Positions 8,097-18,675 of a stretch of 64,000 nt of DNA are shown piece by piece (the first letter of the stretch is position 1; every line of letters begins with the position of its first letter). Under the pieces are notes generated by a model that saw only the letters and a list, made by a program, of their open reading frames with translations, had not been told where the DNA came from and made no database searches. The stretch is from Bradyrhizobium sp. dw_411. Its GTDB lineage: Bacteria > Pseudomonadota > Alphaproteobacteria > Rhizobiales > Xanthobacteraceae. A program made the translations under genes and the position numbers. The stretch is taken from NCBI RefSeq assembly GCF_018449695.1, contig NZ_JAAVUY010000002.1, positions 248,001 to 312,000 of the forward strand, in the 5' to 3' direction.

Positions 8097-9440
8097 ATGC
8101 GACAGCCGCTCAACTGGAACAAAGCCGCCCTCGCGCTGGTGTGCGGTCTGGCCTCGATAAGCCCGGTACTGGCTCAATCGCCGCCGCTTGAAGGACAAAA
8201 AGCGTTCGGCGATTGGCGTGCCGACAAGCCCGGTACGGTCAGACGTCTAACCCCGGCCGATCTGCCCAAACCCGGTGCCACGCCCTCGACCGCCAATGGC
8301 TCTCACTCGGTTCCGCGCCCGGCCTCTGCTACGCCGCAGGCGCCGGCGGGATTCAAGGTGGAACTGTTCGCCGAGGGATTGAGCGGCCCGCGCATCCTGC
8401 GGGTCGCTCCCAATGGAGATATCTTCATGGCGGAAACCCGTGCCGGCCGCATTCGTATTCTGCGTGCGCCTGACGGCGGATCGAAGCCCGATGTCAACGA
8501 GATCTACGCCAGCGGGTTGAAGCAGCCGTTCGGGATCGCGTTCTTTCCGAGCGGCGACAATCCGCAGTGGGTCTATGTCGCCAATACCGACAGCGTCGTT
8601 CGCTTTCCCTACAAGTCAGGCGATATCAAAGCCTCCGGAAAGCCCGAGGTCGTCGTCGCGGCATTACCCGCGGGAGGCGGGCATTCGACGCGAGACATCG
8701 CCTTCATCAACGGCGACAAGCGAATGCTGATATCGGTCGGCTCTGCAAGCAACGTTGCCGAAGGCATGGGCGCTCCGGCGGGCGGACTGCCAGTATGGAG
8801 CAGCCAGCATCCACTCGGCGCAAGCTGGGGTTATGAGACCGATCGCGCCGCGGTGATGGCTTTCGATCCTGACGGCAAGAACGCCGGGCTCTTTGCCACC
8901 GGTATCCGCAATTGCGTCGGCCTCGCGGTCCACCCCACAACCGGCGACGTCTGGTGCTCGACCAATGAGCGCGATGGTTTGGGCGATGATCTCGTCCCTG
9001 ATTACGTGACCCGGGTGAAAGAAGGCGCCTTCTATGGATGGCCGTGGTTTTACATCGGCGACCATGAGGACCCGCGCCACGCCGGCGAGCGGCCTGATCT
9101 GAAGGACAAGATCACCGTTCCCGATGTCCTGATCCAGCCGCACTCCGCCTCGCTCGGATTGACGTTCTACAATGGCAACGCATTCCCGGCCGAATATCGC
9201 GGCGACGGTTTCGCGGCCGAGCATGGCTCGTGGAACAGATCGAAGCGTACCGGTTACAAGATTGTTCGCATTCGTCTTAAGGACGGCATTCCAACCGGCG
9301 CCTATGAAGATTTCATCACAGGTTTTGTGGTCAACGATTCCGATGTGTGGGGCCGTCCGGTGGGCGTAGCCGTGGCTCACGACGGCGCGCTGCTGATTTC
9401 TGAGGACAGCAGCGGGACGATCTGGCGTGTGACGCATTGA
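8097..9440 (+). CDS. PQQ-type sorbosone/glucose dehydrogenase-like beta-propeller protein
   Basis: 447 residues with a Sec signal peptide (hydrophobic residues 10-25, VLAQ cleavage region). After a Pro-rich linker the rest is a six-bladed soluble quinoprotein-like propeller of the L-sorbosone dehydrogenase family: GFKVELFAEGLSGPRILRVAPNG, FMAETRAGRIRIL, LKQPFGIAF, TGIRNCVGLAVHP, AEHGSWNRSKRTGYKIVRI and the final VAHDGALLISEDSSGTIWRV. Family members oxidise aldoses or aldonolactones in the periplasm using PQQ; the actual substrate here is unknown. No PQQ synthesis genes are present in the window. The gene ends 3 bases before the convergent SDR gene, so the two share no terminator space. Confidence 0.85.
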   Translation: MRQPLNWNKAALALVCGLASISPVLAQSPPLEGQKAFGDWRADKPGTVRRLTPADLPKPGATPSTANGSHSVPRPASATPQAPAGFKVELFAEGLSGPRILRVAPNGDIFMAETRAGRIRILRAPDGGSKPDVNEIYASGLKQPFGIAFFPSGDNPQWVYVANTDSVVRFPYKSGDIKASGKPEVVVAALPAGGGHSTRDIAFINGDKRMLISVGSASNVAEGMGAPAGGLPVWSSQHPLGASWGYETDRAAVMAFDPDGKNAGLFATGIRNCVGLAVHPTTGDVWCSTNERDGLGDDLVPDYVTRVKEGAFYGWPWFYIGDHEDPRHAGERPDLKDKITVPDVLIQPHSASLGLTFYNGNAFPAEYRGDGFAAEHGSWNRSKRTGYKIVRIRLKDGIPTGAYEDFITGFVVNDSDVWGRPVGVAVAHDGALLISEDSSGTIWRVTH

Positions 9441-9443
9441 TGC

Positions 9444-10451
9444 TCAGGGTTGGCCCGAGCCGCCTGCAGAACCATAAACCTGACCCGTAGCGTAACTCGC
9501 GTCGGCAGCGGCCAATTGAACATAGATCGAACCCAGTTCAGCAGGTTGGCCAGCGCGGCCGAGCGGTGTCTGGCCGCCGAATTTTTCCAGCTTCTCCATC
9601 GTCGCACCGCCGGACACCTGAAGCGGAGTCCAGATCGGGCCCGGCGCGACGGCATTCACGCGGATGCCTTTTGGGGCGAGTTGCTTGGCGAGCGACTTCA
9701 CGTAATTCATCGTCGCGGCCTTGGTCTGCGCATAGTCGTACAAGTCGGGCGAGGGATCATAGGCCTGCTCGGAGGCCGTTCCGATGATGACTGAACCGGG
9801 CTTGAGATGCGGCAGCGCCGCCTTGATGATCCAGAACGGCGCATAGATATTGGTCTTCATCGTCGCGTCGAAATCTTCGGTCGTGATATCGAGGATCGAT
9901 GAGCGCGTCTGTTGCCGCCCGGCATTGTTGACCACGATATCGAGGCCGCCGAGACCCCTGACCGCGCGATCGACCAGCTCCTGGCAAAACTCCTCATCCC
10001 GCAGGTCGCCGGGGATCGCCACGCCGATCCGGCCCTCGGCCTTGATCAGATCGATGACTTCCCTGGCGTCGGGTTCTTCGCTGGGGAAGTAGTTGATGGC
10101 AACGTCGGCGCCTTCACGTGCGTAGGCGATTGCGGCTGCGCGGCCCATGCCGGAGTCGCCGCCGGTGATAAGCGCCTTGCGGCCCGCCAGACGTCCCGAT
10201 CCCCGATAACTGGTTTCGCCATGGTCCGGTCGTGGTTCCATCCTGCTGGCAAGACCGGGCCACGGTTGCGACTGCTTCTTGTAGGGTGGCTTGGGATATT
10301 TGTCGGCCGGGTTCTGCAACCCATGCTCGGGCATCGGTTCGGCTTCCTGCACGCTGGCGTGAGCCAGCGAAGCCGCGGTTTCCAATGCGGCCGTGCCGGT
10401 CGCGCCGACAACGGCCCGGCGTGAGACAGGAGATTTGGCGCTGATGGACAT
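9444..10451 (-). CDS. SDR family oxidoreductase with exported-type N-terminus
   Basis: 335 residues. Residues about 90-335 are a classical short-chain dehydrogenase: cofactor motif TGGDSGMGRA, NNAGRQQ, and the catalytic Tyr-X-X-X-Lys in YDYAQTKAA. This matches the extended stress-associated SDRs (YhdF/YghA-like) that carry a conserved head ending with the MEPRPDHGETSY segment. The first 32 residues contain SRRAVVGATG and a short hydrophobic stretch ending AHA, resembling a Tat signal, which is unusual for an NAD(P)-dependent SDR. The Tat reading is uncertain because the hydrophobic region is weak. It converges on the sorbosone-type gene. Confidence 0.85.
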   Translation of the reverse strand: MSISAKSPVSRRAVVGATGTAALETAASLAHASVQEAEPMPEHGLQNPADKYPKPPYKKQSQPWPGLASRMEPRPDHGETSYRGSGRLAGRKALITGGDSGMGRAAAIAYAREGADVAINYFPSEEPDAREVIDLIKAEGRIGVAIPGDLRDEEFCQELVDRAVRGLGGLDIVVNNAGRQQTRSSILDITTEDFDATMKTNIYAPFWIIKAALPHLKPGSVIIGTASEQAYDPSPDLYDYAQTKAATMNYVKSLAKQLAPKGIRVNAVAPGPIWTPLQVSGGATMEKLEKFGGQTPLGRAGQPAELGSIYVQLAAADASYATGQVYGSAGGSGQP

Positions 10452-10580
10452 TCGAAACTCCCGCTGATGACCGATGACAACACCGGCCGCCGGCTTTCGT
10501 TTCGCCCGGGATTCGGAGAACCGTCGATGAGCGGTGGGCTCTGCGAACGTCGGCGCTCCGATGACGCTCGGTCGCTTGGC

Positions 10581-12104
10581 TTAAACCCTCGCCGATTGCG
10601 GCAGCCATTCTGGAATATTGCCGGACACGACGTCACTTTGCGAAATGTCATTTTCCAGATCGTTCGCCTCGGATGTTCCCGCCTTTTGCGCCAGCGGAAC
10701 CGACAGGCGGCAAATCAGACCTTCCGAACGCCAGTCAAATAGCGCTTCGCCGCCGAGCTGCGATTCAATACTCGTCATCAGACTTCGGGTTCCAAATCCC
10801 CTGACTTCCGGCTTCCGGACCAAAGGTCCGCCGGTTTCTTCCCAGGACAGTACGAGTGTGTTCGCCTGGACCTGCCATATGATCGACAATTGCCCCGACA
10901 GGGTGGAGAGCGCGCCGTATTTTGCGGAGTTGGTGACTAGCTCGTGCAAGGCCAGCGCCAATGTCTGCGCGGTGGCCGGCTGCAATTGAACCTCCGACCC
11001 GCTGACCTTGATCTGGCCGCCGGCGGAATAGGGCGCAAGTTCTTCAACGATGAGCTTCTTGATTTCGGCGCCCTGCCAGCTCGACAGTGACAGGATGGTA
11101 TGGACCCGGGCGAGCGCGTTGATGCGTCCTTCCACCGCCTGGACATAGGCTTTGACATCGCCGGCGCGGGTCAACCGGACGATCGACTGGGCGAGCGCCA
11201 GGGCATTCTTGGCGCGATGGTCGACTTCCCTTGTCAGCAGGTTCTGACGCTCCTCGGCGCGCTTGCGTTCGGTGATGTCGACGGTCACGCCGCTGACACC
11301 GACTACGCGGCCATCCCTGTCGAGCGTCGCGGCTGCGGTTCCAACGCACCAGCGAATCTCGCCGTCCGGCCGGTTGATGCGAAATTCCGCTTCATAGGAT
11401 CGCGCGCCTTTGGCGAACCGGGCCATCGCCTTGCGTAATTGGCCGACATCGCCGGGATGGAGCAAAGCCTGAACGCTGGCGGGGGTCGCGCGGAAGGTTT
11501 GCGGATCGACGCCGAAGATCTGGTATTGGCCTTCGTCCCACATCCAGTCGCCGTTGACCCAATCCCAGTCCCAGGACCCCATCTTGCCGGCGGCGATCGC
11601 CATGCTGCGCCGTTGTTCGCTTTCGACCAGCCGGGAAGTCGATTCCTCCAGCTCCGCGGTGCGGGCGCGAACGCGATGCTCGAGTTCGGCATTGAGCCGT
11701 TCCAACTGTCTCGTTTTTCGATAAAGCTCCGCGAAGACCTTGATCTTGGCGCGCAACACTTCGGGAACAACCGGCACCGGCACATAGTCGACCGCGCCCA
11801 TCTCGTAACCGCGCAGGCGATCGAGATCGCTGACTTGGATGGCCGAAATGAAGATCATCGCCGTTTTCTGGAAACGGGGATGTTCGCGGATCATCGCGGC
11901 CAGTTCGAATCCGTCGAGTTCCGGCATGCACACGTCGACCAGAATGACGGCAACTTCATTCTTGAGGAGATATTCAAGTGCTTCGCGGCCCGAGGTGGCC
12001 ACCACGAGGTTTTCCCCGAGCTCTTTGAGGATCACCTCATAGGCCAACAGCTTCGCCGGCTGATCGTCGACCAGAAGGATATTTACCTTTTCATGGTCCA
12101 TCAT
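10581..12104 (-). CDS. Response regulator - PAS - HWE-family histidine kinase
   Basis: About 507 residues from the ATG at 12104; a TTG at 12116 is the far start. Order: receiver domain (residues 5-120, ILLVDDQPAKL with the phospho-accepting Asp in VDVCMPELDG), short coiled coil, PAS/PAC sensor (about 180-290, ending GVSGVTVDITERKRAEE), then an HWE/HisKA_2 kinase (EVDHRAKNALALAQSIVRL with the phospho-His, N-box LALHELVTNSAKYGAL). No membrane segment. It starts 13 bases after the giant hybrid kinase gene, so the pair are almost certainly co-transcribed and may exchange phosphate through its receiver. Such RR-HWE proteins are common in Rhizobiales; the output is unknown. Confidence 0.88.
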   Translation of the reverse strand: MMDHEKVNILLVDDQPAKLLAYEVILKELGENLVVATSGREALEYLLKNEVAVILVDVCMPELDGFELAAMIREHPRFQKTAMIFISAIQVSDLDRLRGYEMGAVDYVPVPVVPEVLRAKIKVFAELYRKTRQLERLNAELEHRVRARTAELEESTSRLVESEQRRSMAIAAGKMGSWDWDWVNGDWMWDEGQYQIFGVDPQTFRATPASVQALLHPGDVGQLRKAMARFAKGARSYEAEFRINRPDGEIRWCVGTAAATLDRDGRVVGVSGVTVDITERKRAEERQNLLTREVDHRAKNALALAQSIVRLTRAGDVKAYVQAVEGRINALARVHTILSLSSWQGAEIKKLIVEELAPYSAGGQIKVSGSEVQLQPATAQTLALALHELVTNSAKYGALSTLSGQLSIIWQVQANTLVLSWEETGGPLVRKPEVRGFGTRSLMTSIESQLGGEALFDWRSEGLICRLSVPLAQKAGTSEANDLENDISQSDVVSGNIPEWLPQSARV

Positions 12105-12116
12105 CGTGTATGCCAA

Positions 12117-15100
12117 TCAGCGGTGAAGCCACATGCGTATGGCAAGAAGCAGTTGTTCTGTATTGACCGGCTTGGCGAGATAATCGGAAGCGCCGGCCTC
12201 CAGGCATTTCTCCCGGTCGCCCTTCATCGCTTTCGCGGTGAGGGCGATGATCGGGAGCCGGCGGAAGGCCGGGTTCTCCCGAATGACCCCCATGGTCTGG
12301 TAGCCATCCATCTGCGGCATCATGATATCCATCAGGACGATGGCGATCTCCGGATTGGACTCGACCAGCGTAACGGCCTCGCTGCCGGTCGTGGCGGTGA
12401 GAACCTTCATGCCGCGACGCTCCAGGACGCTGCTGAGCGCGAAGATGTTGCGGGCGTCGTCGTCCACCAGCAATGCGGTCCGGCCCACCAAATCCTCGTC
12501 GGAACTGTTGAGCTTCTCCAGCATTCGCTGCTTCTCGATGGGCAATTCCGTGATCACACGGTGCAGAAACAGCGACGTTTCGTCGAGCAGGCGTTCCGGC
12601 GACTCGACGCCCTTCACCACAATGCTGCGCGCCATGGTGTGGAGTTCCGCATCTTCTTCGACCGAAAGTTCCCGGCCCGTGAACACGACCACAGGCACAG
12701 TGGACAGTGAATCATCCTTGCGGATTCGGTCAAGCACTTCGAAGCCACTCATGTCCGGCAATCGCAGATCCAGCACTACGCAATCGCAGGGGTTCTCCCG
12801 CAACGTCGAGAGCGCGCCGGCCCCGGTACCGGTGGTCACGATCTCAATGTCCTTGTGATCCAGCAGTTCCCTTATACTCATCTGTTCCGCGGCATTATCC
12901 TCAACAATCAGCAGGCGCTTGCGGCGCGGCCTGGCATATTCCTTGATCTTGGACAGCGCCGCACTGACGTCTTCGGTCGTCGTCGGCTTGTTGACAAAGG
13001 AGAACGCGCCCCGCGCCAGCGCATGCTGGCGATCCTCGTCCAGCGTGATGATCTGGACCGGGATATGCCGGGTCAGGGGATTATGCTTGAGCTGGCTCAG
13101 CACCGTCCAGCCCAGCATATCCGGCAGGAAAACGTCGAGCGAGACCGCCGCGGGCTGGAACTGCTTGGCAAGATCCAGCGCCTCGGCCCCACGCGCGGCG
13201 ACCAGGACCTTGAAGCCCTTGTCGCGCGCCAGATCGATCAGCACCCGCGCATAATGCGGATCGTCTTCGACGATCAGCAGAATGGTGTCTCCCGGCTCGA
13301 GATGGAGCCGATCGTCGGCCAATTGCTCGATCACCCGCTCCTGTGCCGCGACCTGCAGCACCGGCGCGGTATTGTGGGAGGTTCCGGCATGGACGCGCGG
13401 CGCCACCGTCGGTCCGGAATATTTCAGCGGCAGATAGAGCACGAACGTACTGCCCTGGCCGGGCGTGCTGCGCAGGTGGATTTCGCCGCCGAGCAGACTT
13501 GCGAGCTCGCGGCTGATGGCCAGGCCCAGACCGGTGCCGCCGTATTTTCGGCTGGTGCCGGCGTCGGCCTGCTGGAACGCCTCGAAGATCAGCTTCTGCT
13601 TTTCAAGCGGAATGCCGATGCCGGTGTCGGTCACCTCGAAGGCGATGACGCCCGGCGCGTGATTGAGAACCGGATGTTCGGCGCTCCAGCCGCTGGCGGC
13701 CGCCGAAACATTGAGGCGGACCCCGCCTTCGGCCGTGAACTTGAACGCATTCGACAGCAGATTTTTCAGCACCTGCTGCAGACGCTTGGAGTCGGTGACG
13801 ATGCTGCGTCCCAGATTGGGATCGACCTCGACGCTGAAGGAGAGCCGGCGGTTATCCGCCTCATGCCGGAACGGGCGTCCCACCGTCTCCAGCAGATTGG
13901 TCGTAAGAATTTCCTCGGCGTCCACCGTTACGGTTCCGGACTCGATCTTGGAGAGATCGAGGATGTCGCTGATCAGATTGAGCAGATCGGTACCCGCGCC
14001 GTGAATGGTTCGCGCGAATTCGACCTGCTTGGCCGACAGATTGCCGTCCGCATTTTCGGTGAGCTGCTGGCCCAGGATCAGGATGCTGTTCAGCGGCGTG
14101 CGCAACTCGTGCGACATGTTGGCGAGGAATTCCGACTTGTATTTCGAGGTCAGCGAGAGTTCCGTCGCCTTTTCCTCGAGCGCGCGTCGCGCCTGCTCGA
14201 TTTCCTGGTTCTTCCTTTCGACTTCGACGTTACGCTCAGCAAGTTGCTGGGCTTTCTGCTCAAGCTGTTCGTTGGTCTGCTGCAACTCTTTTTGCTGTGT
14301 CTGCAATTCACCTGCGAGCTGCTGGGACTGTTTCAGCAGGCCTTCGGTCTGCATCGTCGCCTCGATACTGTTGAGCACAATGCCGATGCTGTCTGTGAGC
14401 TGCTCGAGGAACGTCATCTGCGAGGTCGTGAACGAGCTGACGGAAGACAGCTCGATGACGGCCTTGACCTGGTTCTCGAACAGAACCGGAAGCACGACCA
14501 GATTCTTCGGCATGACCCGCAGCAGCGCCGAATTGATCGGAACGGCGTCGAGCGGAATATCCGATACCAGCCGTTGACGCTTGTCCATCGCGCATTGACC
14601 GATCAGACCGTCGCCGAACTGAATGGAGGACGGATGAGGATTGGCGCCATCGCCGGCATAGGTCGACAGCAAATGCAGGCTGGGACTTTCTTCGTTCTCA
14701 ACCTGATAGATCACGCCCATATGGGCGTTCACCAGCGGCGTCAATTCGGTCAGCAGCAAGCGGCCGACGGTGGTGAGGTCGCGCTGACCCTGCAGCATGT
14801 TGGTGAACCGGGCGAGGTTGGTCTTCAGCCAGTCCTGTTCGGTGTTCACGTCGGTGGTGAGCCGCAGATTGCCGATCATGGTGTTGATGTTGTCTTTGAG
14901 CTCGGCGACTTCGCCGCGGGCGTCGACCTGAATCGAACGCGTCAAGTCGCCCTTGGTGACGGCGGTGGCGACCTCGGCGATCGCGCGCACCTGGGAGGTC
15001 AGGTTGGCGGCCAGAAGGTTGACGTTGCCGGTCAGATCCTTCCACGTGCCGGCCGCCCCGGGCACGTTGGCTTGACCACCCAGGCGGCCTTCGACGCCGA

Positions 15101-18100
15101 CTTCGCGTGCCACGCTGGTGACCTGATCGGCGAACGTCGCCAATGTCTCCGTCATGTTGTTGATGGTGTCGGCGAGGGCGGCGACTTCGCCCTTCGACTT
15201 CACGGTCAGGTTTTGCTGCAGGTCGCCGTTGGCGACGGCGGTCACCACCTTGACGATGCCGCGCACCTGCTCGGTCAGGTTGGCCGCCATGAAGTTCACG
15301 GTGTCGGTCAGGTCCTTCCAGGTTCCGGCGACGCCGGGCACTTGCGCCTGTCCGCCGAGTTTGCCTTCGGTGCCGACCTCGCGCGCCACGCGCGTCACTT
15401 CGCCGGCAAAAGCGTTGAGCTGATCGACCATCGTGTTGATGGTATTCTTGAGTTCGAGAATTTCGCCCTTCACGTCCACCGTGATCTTGCGCGACAAGTC
15501 GCCGCGCGCGACGGCCGTCGTGACTTCGGCGATGTTGCGGACTTGCGTGGTCAGGTTGGCCGCCAGCAGGTTGACGTTGTCGGTCAGGTCCTTCCAGGTG
15601 CCGCCGACGCCGGGCACCACGGCCTGACCGCCAAGCCGGCCTTCGGTACCGACCTCGCGCGCGACGCGGGTCACTTCGGCCGCGAACGAGCGCAACTGCT
15701 CGACCATCGTATTCAAGGTATCTTTCAGCAGCAGGATTTCGCCGCGCACGTCCACCGTGATTTTTTTGGAGAGGTCGCCACCCGCGATCGCGGTCGCCAC
15801 TTCGGCGATGTTGCGGACCTGTGCCGTCAAGTTGGAGGCCATGAAGTTGACGTTGTCGGTGAGGTCCTTCCAGGTGCCGGCGACCTCCGGCACTTCGGCC
15901 TGACCGCCAAGCTTGCCTTCGGTGCCGACTTCGCGCGCCACGCGGGTCACTTCGGAGGCGAAGGCGTTGAGCTGATCGACCATCGTATTGATGGTGTTCT
16001 TGAGTTCGAGAATTTCGCCCTTCACGTCGACCGTGATCTTGCGCGACAAGTCGCCGCGTGCGACCGCGGTGGTGACTTCGGCGATGTTACGAACCTGGGC
16101 GGTCAGATTGCCCGCCATCGAGTTCACGCTGTCCGTCAGATCCTTCCAGGTGCCGGCGACACCCGGCACGTTGGCCTGGCCGCCGAGGCGACCTTCGGTG
16201 CCGACCTCGCGCGCGACGCGTGTCACCTCACCGGCGAACCGGTTGAGCTGATCGACCATCGTGTTGAGGGTTTCCTTGAGCTGCAGGATTTCGCCGCGCA
16301 CGTCGACCGTGATCTTGCGCGACAAGTCGCCGCCGGCGATCGCGGTCGCGACTTCCGCGATGTTTCGAACCTGCGCGGTCAAATTGCCGGCCATCGAGTT
16401 GACGCTGTCGGTGAGATCTTTCCAGGTGCCGGCGACGCCGGGCACTTCGGCCTGACCACCGAGCTTGCCGTCGGTGCCGACTTCGCGCGCGACGCGGGTC
16501 ACTTCGCCGGCAAAGGCGTTGAGCTGGTCGACCATGGTGTTGAGCGTTTCCTTCAATTGCAGGATTTCGCCGGACACGTTCACCGTGATCTTTTTCGACA
16601 GGTCGCCCTTGGCCACGGCGGTCGCGACTTCGGCGATGTTGCGGACCTGGCCGGTCAGGTTGGAGGCCATCGAGTTGACGCTGTCGGTGAGGTCCTTCCA
16701 GGTGCCGGCGACGCCGCGCACCAGCGCCTGGCCGCCCAGCTTGCCTTCGGTGCCGACTTCGCGCGCAACGCGCGTCACTTCGCCGGCGAAGGCGTTGAGC
16801 TGATCGACCATCGTGTTGATGGTGTCTTTCAGCTCGAGAATTTCGCCCCGCACGTCCACCGTGATCTTCTTCGACAAGTCGCCATTGGCGACGGCGGTGG
16901 TCACTTCGGCGATATTTCGAACCTGCGCCGTCAGGTTTGAAGCCATCGAGTTGACGCTCTCGGTCAGATCCTTCCAGGTGCCGGCGACGCCGAGCACGTT
17001 GGCTTGACCGCCCAACCGGCCGTCGGTGCCGACCTCGCGCGCGACGCGCGTCACTTCGCCGGCAAAGGCGTTGAGCTGGTCGACCATGGTGTTGAGCGTT
17101 TCCTTCAATTGCAGGATTTCGCCGGACACGTTCACGGTAATCTTCTTGGAGAGGTCGCCGCCAGCGATCGCGGTCGCGACATCCGCGATGTTGCGGACCT
17201 GCGCGGTCAGGTTGGACGCCATGAAGTTGACGTTGTCGGTGAGGTCCTTCCATGTGCCGGCGACGCCGGGCACTTGCGCCTGACCGCCGAGTTTGCCCTC
17301 GGTGCCGACCTCACGCGCCACGCGGGTCACTTCGGAGGCGAACGAATTGAGCTGATCGACCATCGTATTGATGGTGTCTTTGAGTTCTAGGATTTCGCCG
17401 CGGACGTCGACCGTGATCTTGCGCGAGAGGTCGCCGCGCGCCACGGCGGTGGTGACGTTGGCGATGTTGCGGACCTGCGCGGTGAGGTTGCCGCACATCG
17501 CGTTCACGGAGTCGGTAAGGTCCTTCCAGGTGCCGGCGACGCCGGGGACGATAGCCTGGCCGCCGAGTTTGCCGTCGGTGCCGACCTCGCGCGCCACGCG
17601 CGTCACTTCGGACGCGAACGAGCGAAGCTGATCCACCATCGTGTTGATGGCTTCCTTCAACTGCAGAATTTCGCCGCGCACGTCGACCGTGATCTTCTTG
17701 GACAAGTCGCCATTGGCGACCGCGATCGTCACTTCGGCGATGTTGCGAACCTGGCCGGTCAGGTTGTTGGCCATCGAGTTCACGCTCTCGGTGAGGTCTT
17801 TCCAGACGCCCGTCACTTCCGGCACCTGTGCCTGGCCGCCTAGTTTGCCTTCGGTTCCCACTTCGCGGGCGACGCGCGTCACTTCCGAGGTGAATACGCT
17901 GAGCTGCTTGATCATCGTATTGACGATGTTGGCCGACTGTAAAAATTCGCCGCCCAGTGGGCGGCCGTCGACATCGAGTTTTACGGTTTGCAACAGATCG
18001 CCCTGCGCGACGGCGGCGACCGCCCGGGTCACCTCGCGCGTCGGCCAGAGCAGGTCGTCGATCAGCGTATTGACCGAGCCTTCCATGTCGGCCCAGGAGC

Positions 18101-18395
18101 CGCCGGGCAGATCGAATTTGACGCGTTGCCGGGTCTTGCCCTCGCGGCCGACCACCTGGCCGACCCGCTCCAGTTGCAGCGCCATTCGCTGGTTGGCGGC
18201 GACGATTTCATTAAAAGTGTCGGCTATTTTGCCTTCGATCCCCAGATGATCGCCGGTCATCCGGACCGAGAAATCACCGCCCCGCATCGCCTGCAGCGCA
18301 TGCAGCAGATCCTGCAGCGGATCGGAAGCCCCGTTCGCCGGAGGCTTGCGCTTGGGCGTCCTGCGAAGAGTAGCTGCGGAATCGAGATCACTCAT
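12117..18395 (-). CDS. Giant HAMP-repeat hybrid histidine kinase (Nik1/OS-1-like architecture)
   Basis: 2092 residues; the ATG at 18395 follows GGGGGA, an upstream TTG at 18407 is less likely. Order: divergent HAMP-like segments (1-170), eleven near-identical 92-residue HAMP-type units (about 174-1185), GAF domain (1190-1345), coiled coil (1350-1430), HisKA with [15 protein letters not shown], HATPase (about 1545-1655, [11 protein letters not shown] and GTGLGLAIS), then three receivers (about 1700-1815, 1825-1930, 1970-2085), each with a phospho-Asp ([21 protein letters not shown]). No membrane segment, so cytoplasmic. The 92-residue repeat is the signature of fungal group III kinases (Nik1/OS-1), which have about five or six. 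The signal sensed is unknown. An RR-HWE kinase follows directly. Confidence 0.92.
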   Translation of the reverse strand: MSDLDSAATLRRTPKRKPPANGASDPLQDLLHALQAMRGGDFSVRMTGDHLGIEGKIADTFNEIVAANQRMALQLERVGQVVGREGKTRQRVKFDLPGGSWADMEGSVNTLIDDLLWPTREVTRAVAAVAQGDLLQTVKLDVDGRPLGGEFLQSANIVNTMIKQLSVFTSEVTRVAREVGTEGKLGGQAQVPEVTGVWKDLTESVNSMANNLTGQVRNIAEVTIAVANGDLSKKITVDVRGEILQLKEAINTMVDQLRSFASEVTRVAREVGTDGKLGGQAIVPGVAGTWKDLTDSVNAMCGNLTAQVRNIANVTTAVARGDLSRKITVDVRGEILELKDTINTMVDQLNSFASEVTRVAREVGTEGKLGGQAQVPGVAGTWKDLTDNVNFMASNLTAQVRNIADVATAIAGGDLSKKITVNVSGEILQLKETLNTMVDQLNAFAGEVTRVAREVGTDGRLGGQANVLGVAGTWKDLTESVNSMASNLTAQVRNIAEVTTAVANGDLSKKITVDVRGEILELKDTINTMVDQLNAFAGEVTRVAREVGTEGKLGGQALVRGVAGTWKDLTDSVNSMASNLTGQVRNIAEVATAVAKGDLSKKITVNVSGEILQLKETLNTMVDQLNAFAGEVTRVAREVGTDGKLGGQAEVPGVAGTWKDLTDSVNSMAGNLTAQVRNIAEVATAIAGGDLSRKITVDVRGEILQLKETLNTMVDQLNRFAGEVTRVAREVGTEGRLGGQANVPGVAGTWKDLTDSVNSMAGNLTAQVRNIAEVTTAVARGDLSRKITVDVKGEILELKNTINTMVDQLNAFASEVTRVAREVGTEGKLGGQAEVPEVAGTWKDLTDNVNFMASNLTAQVRNIAEVATAIAGGDLSKKITVDVRGEILLLKDTLNTMVEQLRSFAAEVTRVAREVGTEGRLGGQAVVPGVGGTWKDLTDNVNLLAANLTTQVRNIAEVTTAVARGDLSRKITVDVKGEILELKNTINTMVDQLNAFAGEVTRVAREVGTEGKLGGQAQVPGVAGTWKDLTDTVNFMAANLTEQVRGIVKVVTAVANGDLQQNLTVKSKGEVAALADTINNMTETLATFADQVTSVAREVGVEGRLGGQANVPGAAGTWKDLTGNVNLLAANLTSQVRAIAEVATAVTKGDLTRSIQVDARGEVAELKDNINTMIGNLRLTTDVNTEQDWLKTNLARFTNMLQGQRDLTTVGRLLLTELTPLVNAHMGVIYQVENEESPSLHLLSTYAGDGANPHPSSIQFGDGLIGQCAMDKRQRLVSDIPLDAVPINSALLRVMPKNLVVLPVLFENQVKAVIELSSVSSFTTSQMTFLEQLTDSIGIVLNSIEATMQTEGLLKQSQQLAGELQTQQKELQQTNEQLEQKAQQLAERNVEVERKNQEIEQARRALEEKATELSLTSKYKSEFLANMSHELRTPLNSILILGQQLTENADGNLSAKQVEFARTIHGAGTDLLNLISDILDLSKIESGTVTVDAEEILTTNLLETVGRPFRHEADNRRLSFSVEVDPNLGRSIVTDSKRLQQVLKNLLSNAFKFTAEGGVRLNVSAAASGWSAEHPVLNHAPGVIAFEVTDTGIGIPLEKQKLIFEAFQQADAGTSRKYGGTGLGLAISRELASLLGGEIHLRSTPGQGSTFVLYLPLKYSGPTVAPRVHAGTSHNTAPVLQVAAQERVIEQLADDRLHLEPGDTILLIVEDDPHYARVLIDLARDKGFKVLVAARGAEALDLAKQFQPAAVSLDVFLPDMLGWTVLSQLKHNPLTRHIPVQIITLDEDRQHALARGAFSFVNKPTTTEDVSAALSKIKEYARPRRKRLLIVEDNAAEQMSIRELLDHKDIEIVTTGTGAGALSTLRENPCDCVVLDLRLPDMSGFEVLDRIRKDDSLSTVPVVVFTGRELSVEEDAELHTMARSIVVKGVESPERLLDETSLFLHRVITELPIEKQRMLEKLNSSDEDLVGRTALLVDDDARNIFALSSVLERRGMKVLTATTGSEAVTLVESNPEIAIVLMDIMMPQMDGYQTMGVIRENPAFRRLPIIALTAKAMKGDREKCLEAGASDYLAKPVNTEQLLLAIRMWLHR
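14838..17873. repeat. Eleven tandem 276-bp units inside the hybrid kinase gene
   Basis: In-frame tandem repeat encoding eleven 92-residue units, each starting VAREVGT(E/D)G and containing [18 protein letters not shown](R/K)KITV and NTMVDQL. Middle units are almost identical in DNA; the last two drift. Near identity points to recent unit duplication or gene conversion, and copy number may be misassembled by short reads. Confidence 0.9.
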
Positions 18396-18675
18396 GGCAT
18401 CCCCCAAGTGGAAGTCACGCGACTAGTCTGGCGATATTGGTGAATCAATTCACAAGCCACAGAATAGAGGCGCCTATACAAATGCCAGATCAGTAGAAGA
18501 TATGGCCCCGCGAACATGGAACTCGGCACGTCCGACCTAAGTTCCCCAACGCATCGAGCTGCAATTGGTTCCAACAGCCCCCAGAGAAAATATAGCCAGT
18601 CCAATCCGGGGGTTAGGGGTGGGCTTCCGGTGGACACCGGTCGTTAACGATTGCGAGATCGGGCGCCCCGTTGGC

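Noticed and set aside
12855..16940. 1361-residue open frame on the plus strand
   Set aside because: Antisense to the HAMP repeats of the hybrid kinase; open only because the 276-bp unit has no stop in that frame and it repeats. No ribosome-binding site or family.
14838..17873. Regularly spaced repeats as a possible CRISPR array
   Set aside because: The 276-bp units are contiguous, in frame and encode HAMP-type units; there are no spacers.
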